From Dendrobium chrysotoxum (lineage: Eukaryota > Streptophyta > Magnoliopsida > Asparagales > Orchidaceae): a DNA stretch of 64,000 nt. The notes below the pieces were generated by a model, which saw only the letters and a list, made by a program, of their open reading frames with translations, ran no database searches and was not told the DNA's origin. The position numbers were made by a program, and so were the translations under genes. Shown here piece by piece: positions 10,590 to 19,717 of the stretch. Every line of letters begins with the position of its first letter. Position 1 is the first letter of the stretch. Where the stretch lies: assembly GCA_019925795.1 (NCBI GenBank), contig CM034298.1:30315087-30379086 (forward strand). Direction: 5' to 3'.

Positions 10590-12713
10590 ATGGCGGGGAG
10601 TGACCGAAGGTCACCTCCCCGCTCCGGTGGGGGTGGAGGGAACGGTGCTGTTGGAGGTGGAGAGTCGGATCGGAGGAGTTCTAGTGTTGGATCGGGAGGT
10701 TCTAAGAAGGCTGGAGAGCGTTCTCCCGGGCAGACTTCGGTGGTTAGATCCAAGGGGAAAGCTCGGGATGCTGGTAAATTGGTATCGGATAGCTCGTTGG
10801 AAGGAAGACGGGAGAGCAGATCTCGCAATCTGGATTCCAAAATGGTGCAACAGACTGCGAAGGGAGGAGTTGGCCCGACTCGAGCAGTGGGAATCAAAGT
10901 GGTGGATGCCTCTCCCACTTTAGATGAAGAACAGAAACTGAAATCGGATTTGAGATTTGTTAATAATCCGACATTCAACGAAATGGATGTTGAGGAAGAG
11001 GTTGAGATTGCTGTTCGGAAATGTGGAATGGAGATGGATGAGATCGATGCTGATTCTACTATGGCTAAGATGGATAATGTAATGGAGGTATGTAACGATC
11101 TATCTGACTTGAAGAAGTTTATTGCAGAGAATGAGATTATGGAGGAATACTGTCCTGTTTCTGGTAGCCGAGTAGATGGAGTCAATTACGTAGGTGTGAA
11201 TGGCATTGATCCCATTCGTGGTGAAATGAAAAATCCTATGGAAAGCACATTGGATGCTTGTGGTAATGCCGACTTAGGCAAAACTGCTGGAATACAGGAT
11301 GGCCTCAAGGGGAAGAGTGTGAATCGAAGCTTCACTGTCCCGGTTGGATTGGGGAATGCGTGGAGGAAACCGGAACACATTCCAATTCACAATGTGGATG
11401 ACGTTAAGGACATTTCTTCTGATGGCTTTGCTATTGACCTTGATCTGGAGCGTGTTCAGGCGAATATGGTGATGCTGAACAGAGCTGTTGTTGGGAAGAT
11501 TCTGGGACGGAAAGTGTCCTTCTACCTGTTGAAAGCTGAGATACAACGGCAGTGGGGAAGATATGGGGAATTCCAGTTGACAACTATGGGATTTGATTGT
11601 TTCGTGTGTGTATTCTCATCAGTGGAAGCCAGGGACGCTGTCTTGTGTGGAGGTCCTTGGTTCATTGGAGGTAACATTGTTGGATTAGATAGGTGGACGC
11701 CAAGCTTTTCCCCTGCTTCCATGGAAGGTTTGTCTTCTCCTGTTTGGATACGGCTGATTAATCTTCCATTACAGTATTGGGACCTTTGTAATATCTCTAG
11801 AATTGCGTCAAGAGTTGGCGTTCCTCTCTGGATTGATGCTCAAACAGGGAATTGGGGCAGAAGGGAGTATGCTCGGGTATGTGTTAGAATGAATCTTGCT
11901 AACAAGTTGCTACCTGGGATATGGGTCAATGGCTTGGATGGCAGGTTTTATCAGAAGGTGGAATATGAAGGCTTAGGTCTTCTTTGTTATGGCTGTGGGA
12001 AGCTTGGGCATCGTAGAGAGCAGTGTCCTGCAAGGACCCCACGGATGGAACAGGGCAAACAGGGTGGTTTAGGGGAAGGAAGAAAAGAACAATTCTCGGA
12101 AGGAATTGGGAAGCAAAACGTGGAGGTCTCAATGAAGGCTAGCTCTTCTATTTTCCAGTCAGAAGTTGGGAAGCAGATTCAGGAGGAATCTAGGAAGGGT
12201 GGCACGTCTGTTATTAAAGTGGAAGGCGATACTCTGCGGAAAGCTGCTGTTAGCAAGGAGATTGATAAGGATGTTGAGGGATTGCAAACTAAAGGAGAGA
12301 CCTCTGTTGGGAGGGAGGGAAACCTGCAGGAGGAGGACGAGCTGTTGGGACCGTGGATTCAAGTCCCCCCTCGTAGGAGGAGGATGAATCGTCCACAAGC
12401 AAAAAATTTTGAGAATAGAGGCATCAAACAGTTGTTGAATATCCCCAACCAGGTGGATTTCAACAAGGTTAATGAACCTGTTGGAAATATTAAGCCTACT
12501 CGTAAGCAGAGTAGGATGGGATTCAAGCAGCCATTACCTTTCACTGCAGGTATTAAGCCATTGTTGCCGAAGGCCAACAGATATAGGTACAACCTGGAGC
12601 AGCTTGAGAAGGGAATCAGCCAGATGAGATCGGATGTGGAGCTCCCTAGGAAGAGGAAGAAGGAGATGATTGAGCAAACTGGCGGCGGGGACGCCTCCCC
12701 ACTGGTTACTTAA
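10590..12713 (+). CDS. LINE B ORF1: DUF4283 / CCHC zinc-knuckle RNA-binding protein
   Basis: The frame is uninterrupted, 707 aa from the ATG at 10590. I chose this start because MAGSDRRSP aligns with MVGGDRRSP at the start of LINE A and C ORF1; the frame is open about 14 codons further upstream but has no ATG there. The N-terminal ~280 residues are polar and low complexity. A DUF4283-like domain spans about residues 284-395 (SSPVWIRLINLPLQYW near its end). A CX2CX4HX4C knuckle (CYGCGKLGHRREQC) is at residues 466-479. A basic tail ends in GGGDASPLVT. By family knowledge it should coat LINE RNA in an RNP. The stop TAA (12711-12713) overlaps the ORF2 ATG by one base, suggesting coupled translation. 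A GC-rich hairpin lies just inside the start (10596-10620). Confidence 0.93.
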   Translation: MAGSDRRSPPRSGGGGGNGAVGGGESDRRSSSVGSGGSKKAGERSPGQTSVVRSKGKARDAGKLVSDSSLEGRRESRSRNLDSKMVQQTAKGGVGPTRAVGIKVVDASPTLDEEQKLKSDLRFVNNPTFNEMDVEEEVEIAVRKCGMEMDEIDADSTMAKMDNVMEVCNDLSDLKKFIAENEIMEEYCPVSGSRVDGVNYVGVNGIDPIRGEMKNPMESTLDACGNADLGKTAGIQDGLKGKSVNRSFTVPVGLGNAWRKPEHIPIHNVDDVKDISSDGFAIDLDLERVQANMVMLNRAVVGKILGRKVSFYLLKAEIQRQWGRYGEFQLTTMGFDCFVCVFSSVEARDAVLCGGPWFIGGNIVGLDRWTPSFSPASMEGLSSPVWIRLINLPLQYWDLCNISRIASRVGVPLWIDAQTGNWGRREYARVCVRMNLANKLLPGIWVNGLDGRFYQKVEYEGLGLLCYGCGKLGHRREQCPARTPRMEQGKQGGLGEGRKEQFSEGIGKQNVEVSMKASSSIFQSEVGKQIQEESRKGGTSVIKVEGDTLRKAAVSKEIDKDVEGLQTKGETSVGREGNLQEEDELLGPWIQVPPRRRRMNRPQAKNFENRGIKQLLNIPNQVDFNKVNEPVGNIKPTRKQSRMGFKQPLPFTAGIKPLLPKANRYRYNLEQLEKGISQMRSDVELPRKRKKEMIEQTGGGDASPLVT
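12687..12700 (+). other. Predicted hairpin upstream of LINE B ORF1/ORF2 TAATG overlap
   Basis: GGGGA-CGCC-TCCCC forms a 5 bp stem with a 4-nt loop, 12 nt before the ORF2 ATG at 12713. It is conserved in position and stem sequence in LINE A and C. It may help reinitiation, or may merely reflect the conserved GGDASP peptide. Confidence 0.5.
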
Positions 12714-15700
12714 TGTCTTCCATTCTTGTGTGGAACTGCAGGGGTGCCCGTAAGAAACAAACGGGTAATTACTTGCGTAATATTATTGGTAACAATGAGG
12801 TGTGTTTTGTTGGTTTGATTGAAACCATGATAGAGGATTTATGTAGATATGAGGTGGATAGCCTGATTGGGAATGAATGGGAATTCTTTCATCAACCAGC
12901 AGTTGGAAAATCTGGCGGGATTTTAGCTTTGTGGAGAAGGGATACCACTCAGTTTGAAGTCGTTACAGCTACCAATCAAGTTCTGATTGGCCATATGGTG
13001 TTACCTGATATGCAGAAATGGGTACTAGCTGTGGTGTATGCTAATAAAGAGTATCATGGCCGTCGTACTCTTTGGAATGTTATCAGTGATTGTGTAAATT
13101 TTAATCTCCCTGTCATAGTTGGAGGTGACTTCAACTGCTGTCTTGATCAGAGTGAGAAGAAAGGTGGGAAGAGGTTTAGCTATTCGGTGGGAGCTCAAGA
13201 AATGTCTCAATTTCTGGTGGACAACGATCTACATGATCTGGGATTTGTGGGGCCTAAGTATACGTGGTCGAATAACAAGAGTGGAAATAGCAAAATCTGG
13301 GTTAGACTTGACAGATTTCTGATGAATTCTGAAGGGCTTCGGGTGGCTCCTTTGGCTTCTGTTAAGCATCTCATTCGGTTAGCATCTGACCATTGCCCTT
13401 TGTTACTTTGTTTGGCCGGTCAAGTTCAGAAATCTGGACTTAAATGGTTTAGATTTGAAGACATCTGGATGTCTTACCCTATTACATGGAGAATTGTTTG
13501 GAAGTATTGGTCGAAGCAGGACTTTGGGGAACCAGCGGATGTGCTTAATCGTAAGAGTCTTAGAACTCTCAGAGCCTTGTATTTCTGGAGCCGTAACAGG
13601 ATCAAAGTATTGATGGAGACTAAGAGATCTTTGGAGCAGCGTATGGAAGATCTCCAACTGATGGAATGCTCTAATGAAGGTTTGAATGAAATGCAGGACC
13701 AGGAACTTCGGTGGAAGGCTGCTGAACTGAACACTACCTTGGCACGTATTACCACCTGGTGGAGGCAAAGAGCGAAGACTAGATGGATTGAGGAAGGAGA
13801 TACGAATTCTCATTTCTTCCACATGAATGCTTCTGCTCGTAGACGAGGCAATCGTATTGTGGAAATCCAAAATCAGGGTGGGGAAGGGATCACGGAGCCG
13901 GGCCTTATCCAGGAGGAGTTCTGGAATTTCTTCACGGCTAAATGGAAGGCGAGACAGATTTCTTTGGATGATTGGCCAGCTTTTCAGGAGGCTGATAAGA
14001 TCCAAGATCATATGAAGGTGTGCTTAGATATGGATGTCACTGAGGAGGAAGTTCGGCAAGCGGTTTTCTGTTTGGGGAAGAATAGAGCTCCGGGGATTGA
14101 CGGTATTACTTCTTCCTTCTTAAAATTCTATTGGGAAATTATTAAGTTTGATGTCACTAGGGCCATTGTTCATTTCTTTGAAACTAACTCCATGTGTGAG
14201 AGCTGGAAAGATACCTTAGTGGTCCTTATTCCAAAGCAAGATAATGCCAATGTGCCATCGAAGTTCAGACCTATCAGTCTATGCCAATCTTACTATAAGA
14301 TAGTGGCTAAGATTTTGGTTAATCGACTCAAACCGGTGTTGAGCAGTATCATTAGTGAAGAACAAGGAGCCTTTGTTCCGGGAAGATCTATCTCAAGCCA
14401 TGGATTGATTGCTCAGGAGATGGTGAGTAAATTCCAGTTTTCGTGCCAAAAAGCTGGATTGATGGCACTTAAAGTGGATATGGAGCAGGCGTACGATTGT
14501 ATGACATGGGAAACTTTGAATCATGTTATGAGGAGAATGGGATTTCCGGAACGGTTTCTGTTGTGGGTTATTCAGTGTGTTTCCAACCCACGGTTTACTA
14601 TCCTTGTTAATGGCAGTAGAACAAATTGGATTAGAGCTCAAAGCGGGTTTCGACAGGGCTGCCCTTTGTCTCCTTATGCATTTATTTTATGTTCTGAGCT
14701 CCTATCTAAAGCATTTAGGCAATGGGGAGGTCAGTTGGGTATTCGTATTGCTAAGAATGCTGATGTTGTGACACATCTCTTATATGCCGACGATATACTT
14801 GTCTTTGCTGAAGCTAATAGAAGTAATGCTGCCAGGATTTTGCGGCTTTTGGATGGTTATTGCGTTTGGACGGGACAGAGAGTCAATTACGGCAAATCTG
14901 CTATCCTCTTTAATAAGAGATGTCAAAATTGGAAGAAGCGGTCTATTGCAAAGATGATTGGGTTTAGAAAGGTGAACGCATTGGAGTATCTTGGTTTACC
15001 TTTGACTATGAGGAAATTGGTTGCCAAGGATTTCTCCAATGTTTTAAAGAAGGCTCATGAGAAGACAAATCTTTGGGGGAAGAAGCATTTGTCGTTGGCT
15101 GGAAGGGCTCTATTGATCAGAACTTCCCTCTTAACTATCCCTTTGTATCTGATGACTCATACTTTAGTGTCCACTGGAGTTTTGAACTCAATTGAAAAGT
15201 TGAGCAGAAGATTTTTATGGCAAAAGGATATTAATAGTGCAGGGATGCATTATGTGGCGTGGGAGGAGCTTTGTCAACCAAGGAGCCTTGGGGGGATGGG
15301 GTTTCATTCACTTGTACATTGGCAGGGGCCCCTTCGTGCTCGGCTAGCTTGGGACATCATGCAGCACACAAGCTCCTTGTTGCATAGGCTACTGTATGCC
15401 AAGTATGGGGATGGTTTGCTTGGAAACTTACATTGCCGAAAGACTTCTATAACTTGGAAGGTGATCCAAGATGGAGCTAAATCTTTACAGTCCGTTATCA
15501 GGTGGAAGATTGGCAATGGGCAGCTAATTGATGTGATGCAGGATACTTGGATTTTGGATCGAAAACTGGCATTATGGCCAACCTTTGTTAACGTGGAAGA
15601 GTTGGAGAATTCTAAGGTGAATACTCTTTTAGGTGATTCTTTACAGTGGAATGGGGATAGAGTTGAAAAATGTTTTGGGAAGATTATGGCTCAGCGTATT

Positions 15701-16345
15701 ATGGCTATTGAGACAAACAAAGGGAATGGAACGGATTGCCCGGAGCTAATCCGTTCTACTATTAATATGTCAGTGGCTGCTATGGCTTATGAGGAACTGG
15801 TTGGTACAGGTAACTATCAATTTAGTTGGTTCAACAAACTAAAGATGCACCCACGGGAAAGTTTCTTTTGGTGGAGGCTGCTTCGCAATGCTATCCCAAC
15901 TTGCTGTTGGCTAGCTCATAGAAGGCTGTCGGATACTAAGTTGTGTCCGTGGAATTGTGAGGAAGAAGAAACTTTGGATCATTGTACAACCAGTTGTATG
16001 AAGCTGAAACAGGTGTTGGATATCCTTGGCAAGTGGGGATTTGCTTTGCCCAGGTTCAACTTGTTGAATGATTTGATTAGAGAGCTTGAGGGTGTTGCTG
16101 ACAGAAATCCTGCTTTGGGTAGGATTTATTGTTATTCTGTTTACCAGGTTTGGAAGGCAAGAAATGATATGAAGCATAGAAAGACCTGTAGATCTCCCAC
16201 TGTGATTGCGGCTATGGTGATGGCGTCTCTACCTAATACACATGGCTGGCCAATATTGGAGCAATGGAGCACTAATCAGCCCCTTGGGTTGCCTTCTCAC
16301 AAATTGTGGTGCCCCCCCCCCCCCTCCAGGTTGGCTAAAGTTTAA
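12713..16345 (+). CDS. LINE B ORF2: endonuclease and reverse transcriptase polyprotein
   Basis: The 1210-codon open frame starts at the ATG that overlaps the ORF1 stop. The N-terminal APE-type endonuclease has WNCRG (residues 7-11), E37, GGDFN (137-141) and D226-H227 (SDH). The reverse transcriptase has FRPISLCQ, KVDMEQAYD (catalytic Asp 589), FRQGCPLSPY and YADD (691-694, catalytic Asp 693/694). A zf-RVT-like Cys/His region lies at about residues 1060-1100 (PTCCWLAHRR...CPWNC...DHCTTSC). All key residues I looked for are present. The frame runs through a 13-C tract (16312-16324) and stops at TAA 16343, whereas RNase H continues in the +1 frame. A one-C-shorter tract would fuse them, so assembly error, indel or frameshifting are all possible. 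Confidence 0.95.
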   Translation: MSSILVWNCRGARKKQTGNYLRNIIGNNEVCFVGLIETMIEDLCRYEVDSLIGNEWEFFHQPAVGKSGGILALWRRDTTQFEVVTATNQVLIGHMVLPDMQKWVLAVVYANKEYHGRRTLWNVISDCVNFNLPVIVGGDFNCCLDQSEKKGGKRFSYSVGAQEMSQFLVDNDLHDLGFVGPKYTWSNNKSGNSKIWVRLDRFLMNSEGLRVAPLASVKHLIRLASDHCPLLLCLAGQVQKSGLKWFRFEDIWMSYPITWRIVWKYWSKQDFGEPADVLNRKSLRTLRALYFWSRNRIKVLMETKRSLEQRMEDLQLMECSNEGLNEMQDQELRWKAAELNTTLARITTWWRQRAKTRWIEEGDTNSHFFHMNASARRRGNRIVEIQNQGGEGITEPGLIQEEFWNFFTAKWKARQISLDDWPAFQEADKIQDHMKVCLDMDVTEEEVRQAVFCLGKNRAPGIDGITSSFLKFYWEIIKFDVTRAIVHFFETNSMCESWKDTLVVLIPKQDNANVPSKFRPISLCQSYYKIVAKILVNRLKPVLSSIISEEQGAFVPGRSISSHGLIAQEMVSKFQFSCQKAGLMALKVDMEQAYDCMTWETLNHVMRRMGFPERFLLWVIQCVSNPRFTILVNGSRTNWIRAQSGFRQGCPLSPYAFILCSELLSKAFRQWGGQLGIRIAKNADVVTHLLYADDILVFAEANRSNAARILRLLDGYCVWTGQRVNYGKSAILFNKRCQNWKKRSIAKMIGFRKVNALEYLGLPLTMRKLVAKDFSNVLKKAHEKTNLWGKKHLSLAGRALLIRTSLLTIPLYLMTHTLVSTGVLNSIEKLSRRFLWQKDINSAGMHYVAWEELCQPRSLGGMGFHSLVHWQGPLRARLAWDIMQHTSSLLHRLLYAKYGDGLLGNLHCRKTSITWKVIQDGAKSLQSVIRWKIGNGQLIDVMQDTWILDRKLALWPTFVNVEELENSKVNTLLGDSLQWNGDRVEKCFGKIMAQRIMAIETNKGNGTDCPELIRSTINMSVAAMAYEELVGTGNYQFSWFNKLKMHPRESFFWWRLLRNAIPTCCWLAHRRLSDTKLCPWNCEEEETLDHCTTSCMKLKQVLDILGKWGFALPRFNLLNDLIRELEGVADRNPALGRIYCYSVYQVWKARNDMKHRKTCRSPTVIAAMVMASLPNTHGWPILEQWSTNQPLGLPSHKLWCPPPPSRLAKV
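16312..16324 (+). repeat. Poly-C tract (13 C) between RT/zf-RVT and RNase H of LINE B
   Basis: The mononucleotide run encodes a proline linker (CPPPP). Its equivalents are 13 C in LINE A (8895-8907) and 19 G on the + strand of LINE C (22879-22897). The frame across the run is open in A but shifted in B and C. Confidence 0.9.
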
Positions 16346-16808
16346 TGTGGATGCATCATTATTGCCATCTAACCAAGCTGGTCTTGGTGTGGTTGTTCGG
16401 GATCAGGTTGGTGCTCTTGTAGTGGCGGCTGGCAAGAGATGTGAGCATTGGGATGTTGTCCAAGCGGAAATTTTGGCTGCGGTTACAATCAGGGAGCTGA
16501 TTATGGATTGGATGCTTGACTTGGAGGGAATCATAATTGAAGGAGATTGTTTAAATGCAATAAGATGGTTGAAGAGATCCACTGACCGAAAGAATAAGGC
16601 TCACTTCAAGGTGGATGGACCGGATATCTCTTTCATGTTGGAGTTCAAGCAAGTCTTATTTCAACATATTACTCGGGATAGCAATAGGCCTGCCGATTGC
16701 TGTGCCCATTTAGCATTACATGGTAGTTTTATCTTTTATGATGTGAATAATTGTGAGTTCCCCTCAACATTGTTGGCTTTGTTGAGGGAGGACAGTGATA
16801 GGGTATAG
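16326..16808 (+). CDS. LINE B RNase H domain (RVT_3-like), in +1 frame relative to ORF2
   Basis: About 160 residues from PGWLKFNVDAS to the TAG at 16806-16808. RNase H-type acidic motifs are visible: NVDAS (first Asp), AEILAA (Glu), EGDCLNA (Asp) and HITRDSNRPADCCAHLA (final Asp region). By family knowledge it would remove RNA from the RNA/DNA hybrid made by ORF2. It has no start of its own near the domain. An overlapping open frame extends upstream to about 16242 but is out of register with ORF2, so expression needs a frameshift at the poly-C or a 1-nt correction there. LINE A and C keep only the two ends of this domain. Confidence 0.88.
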   Translation, partial: PGWLKFNVDASLLPSNQAGLGVVVRDQVGALVVAAGKRCEHWDVVQAEILAAVTIRELIMDWMLDLEGIIIEGDCLNAIRWLKRSTDRKNKAHFKVDGPDISFMLEFKQVLFQHITRDSNRPADCCAHLALHGSFIFYDVNNCEFPSTLLALLREDSDRV

Positions 16809-16881
16809 CTTTTTCTTGCTTTGATAGTTTACTTGTAACTAGTTCCTTTTCTTCTTTTTAATGCAAAATGCACACGTTCAG

Positions 16882-16897
16882 CTCTCCCCTCTCTCGT
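16882..16897 (+). repeat. 3' target-site duplication of LINE B
   Basis: An exact 16 bp match to 10484-10499, followed directly by the uninterrupted satellite TATTTCTAATTATCC. Confidence 0.85.
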
Positions 16898-17221
16898 TAT
16901 TTCTAATTATCCTTCTTGCTCTGTCTCCCTTTTCTCTCTCCTCTGTCTCTCTCTCCCTCACATTATTTCTAATTCTTAATCATTCTCTCTCTCCTCTTCT
17001 CCCTCTCCCCTCTCTCATTATTTCTAATTCTCTTTATTGCTCAATCTCCCTCTTTCTCTCTCCTCTCTCTATCTCTCTCAATATTCCTAATTCTCTATTA
17101 CTCTCCTTTTTCCTCTCTCTCTCTCCCTCTCCCCTCTCTCATTACATCTAATTCTCCTTCTTGCTCAATCTCCCTCTTTCCCTCTCTCATTTTTTCAGAT
17201 TCTCCGTCATTCTCCTTCTTG

Positions 17222-17253
<32 letters not shown>

Positions 17254-17387
17254 ATCCCTCTCTCATTATTTCTAATTCTTCATCATTCTCCATCTTGCTC
17301 TATCTCCCTCTCTCTCGCTTTCTCTCTTCTCCGTTTTCTCTTTATTTCTAATTCTCCATCATTCTCCTTCTTACTCTTTCTCCCTAT

Positions 17388-17431
<44 letters not shown>

Positions 17432-18574
17432 ATTATTCCAATTCTCAATCATTCTCCCTCTTGCTCTCTCTCTCTCCCACACTCTCTTTATTTCTAATTC
17501 TCCATATCTCTTATTCTTGCTCTCTCTCTCTCCTTATATAAAATTCCCCATCATTCTCTCTCTCTCACTCTTATTATTTCTAATTCTCCAACATTCTCCT
17601 TCTTACTCTCTCTCTCTCACTATCTCTTTCTCTCTCTCTCATTATTTCTAATTCCCCATCATTCTCCTTCTTGCTCTTTCCATCTCTCTCTCTCTCTCTC
17701 TTTCTCCCTCCCTCCCTCTCTCATTATTTCTAATTCTCCATCATTCTCCTTCTTGCTCTATCTTCCTCTTTCTCTCTATCCTCTCTCTCTCTCCCCCCTC
17801 TCTCTTAATTTCTAATTATCCATCATTCTCCTTCTTGCTCTATCTCCCACTCTCTATCTCTCTCTATCTCTTCTCCTCTCTCCTTATTTCTAATTCTCCA
17901 TCATTCCCCTTATTGCTCTATTCCGTCATTCTCTCGTCTCTCTCTCTCTCTCTCTCCCTCTCTTTTTATTTCTAATTTTTTCAACATTCTCATTCCTGCT
18001 CTATCTCATTCTTTCTCTCTCCTCTCTCTCCTCTCACTCTCTTTTTCTCTCTCTCCCCTTCTAATTCTCCATCATTCTCTCTCTCTCCCTCTCTCTCTCT
18101 CTCTCTCCCTCTCCCCTCTGTCATTATTTCTAATTCTCCTTCTTACTCAATCTCCCTCTTTCTCTCTCCTTTCTCTCCCTCATTATTTTTGATTCTCCAT
18201 CATTCATCTTCTTTGCTCTATCTTCCTCTTTCTCTCTCTCTCTCTCCTCTCTCTCTCTCATCTCTCCATTTTTCTTTATTTCTAATTCTCCATCATTCTC
18301 CTTCTTGCTCTATCTCCCTCTTTCTCTCCTCTCTCTCTCTCTCCTCTCTCTCTCCCTCTCTCATTATTTCTAATCCTTCATCATTCTACTTCTTGCTCTA
18401 TCTCCCTCTTTCTCTCTCTCCTCTCTCTCTCCCTTTTCTTTATTTCTAATTCTCCATCATTCTCCTTCTTGCTCTATCTCCCTCTTTCTCTCCTCTCTCT
18501 GTTTCTCTCTCTCTCTCTCCCTCCTCTCACATTATTTCTAATTCTCCTTCTTACTCTACCTCCCTCTCTCTCTC
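16898..18574 (+). repeat. CT-rich minisatellite, inner end of left inverted arm
   Basis: This continues the satellite interrupted by LINE B; no gene is present. Diagnostic variants (TCTCGCTTTCTCTCTTCTCCG near 17315, CTCTCTTTATTTC near 17482, TTTCCATCTC near 17678, CTTCTACTT-type variants near 18385) match reverse-complement positions between about 21250 and 19718. A short block around 17960-18080 has no clear mirror. Pyrimidine-rich sequence stops abruptly at 18574. Confidence 0.9.
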
Positions 18575-18673
18575 AGAGGGAGATAGAGCAAGAAGGAGAA
18601 TGATGGAGAATTAGAAATAATGAGAGAGGGAGGGAGGGAGAAAGAGAGAGAGAGAGATAGATAGATAGAGATA

Positions 18674-18723
<50 letters not shown>

Positions 18724-19717
18724 AGGAGAATGATGGGGAATTAGAAATAATGAGAGAAAGAGTAAGAAGGAGAATATTGGAGAATTAGAAATAATTAGAG
18801 TGAGAGAGAGAGAGAATGATGGGGAATTTTATATACAGAGAGAGAGAGAGAGAAAGAGAGAGAGAGCAAGAATAAGAGATATGGAGAATTAGAAATAATG
18901 AGAGTGTGGGAGAGAGAGAGAGCAAGAGGGAGAATGATTGAGAATTGGAATAATGAGAGAGAGACAGAGAGAGAGGAGAGAAATAGGAAGAAAGAGTAAG
19001 AAGGAGAATGATAGAGAATTAGAAATAAAGAGAGAGAGAGGGAGATAGAGCAAGATGGAGAATGATGAAGAATTAGAAATAATGAGAGAGGGATAGAGAA
19101 AGAGAGAGAGGAAGAAGGAGAATGATGGAGAATCAGAAAAAATGAGAGAGAGAAAGAGGGAGATTGAGCAAGAAGGAGAATTAGAAGTAATGAGAGAGGG
19201 GAGAGGGAGAGAGAGAGGAAAAAGGAGATTAATAGAGAATTAGGAATATTGAGAGCGACAGAGAGAGGAGAGAGAAAGAGGGAGATTGTGCAATAAAGAG
19301 AATTAGAAATAATGAGAGAGGGGAGAGGGAGAAGGGGAGAGAGAGAATGATTAAGAATTAGAAATAATGTGAGGGAGAGAGAGACAGAGGAGAGGAGAGA
19401 GAGAAATAGAAAGATAGAGCAAGAAGGAGAATGATGAAGGATTAGAAATAATGAGATAGGGGGAGAGAGAGAGAAAGAGAGAGAGAGGGAGAGAGAGAGG
19501 GAGAGAGAGAGCAAGAAGGAGAATGATGAGAATTTGAAATAATGAGAGAGAGAGAGAGAGAGTGAGAGAGAGAGAGAGACAAAGAAGGAGAATTATAGAG
19601 AATTAGAAATAATGAGAGAGGGAGGGAGAGAGAGAATGATGGAGAATTAGAATAATGTGAGAGAGAGAGAGAGCAAGAGGAAGAATGATGGTGAATTAGA
19701 AATAATGATAAAGAGAG
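18575..19717 (-). repeat. GA-rich minisatellite forming the spacer between inverted arms
   Basis: At 18574/18575 the + strand switches from CTCTCTC to AGAGGGAGATAGAGC within a few bases. This ~1.14 kb is the same satellite in opposite orientation, but as I align it the mirror of the left arm begins only near 19718, so this piece has no partner in the left arm. It contains the TATATAAAA-type variant (reverse complement near 18829) and a (GATA)n patch near 18656. No gene. Confidence 0.75.

Larger units (their letters stand above)
10500..16881 (+). mobile_element. LINE B: nearly intact LINE-1-like retrotransposon
   Basis: The 6382 bp element is flanked by a perfect 16 bp duplication. It has a CT-rich leader (10500-10528), ORF1 (10590-12713), an overlapping ORF2 (12713-16345) and an RNase H region in a shifted frame (16326-16808). 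A short 3' UTR ends in AATGCAAAATGCACACGTTCAG-like sequence without poly(A). The 3' end closely resembles that of LINE A, but the proteins are clearly diverged, so this is a related but distinct family. An unoccupied version of its target is at 21250-21265 on the minus strand. Intact long ORFs and a perfect duplication indicate a recent insertion. Confidence 0.96.

Noticed and set aside
18656..18680. GATA microsatellite at the inversion as a sex-chromosome-type Bkm repeat
   Set aside because: Only a few units within a GA array; ordinary slippage.
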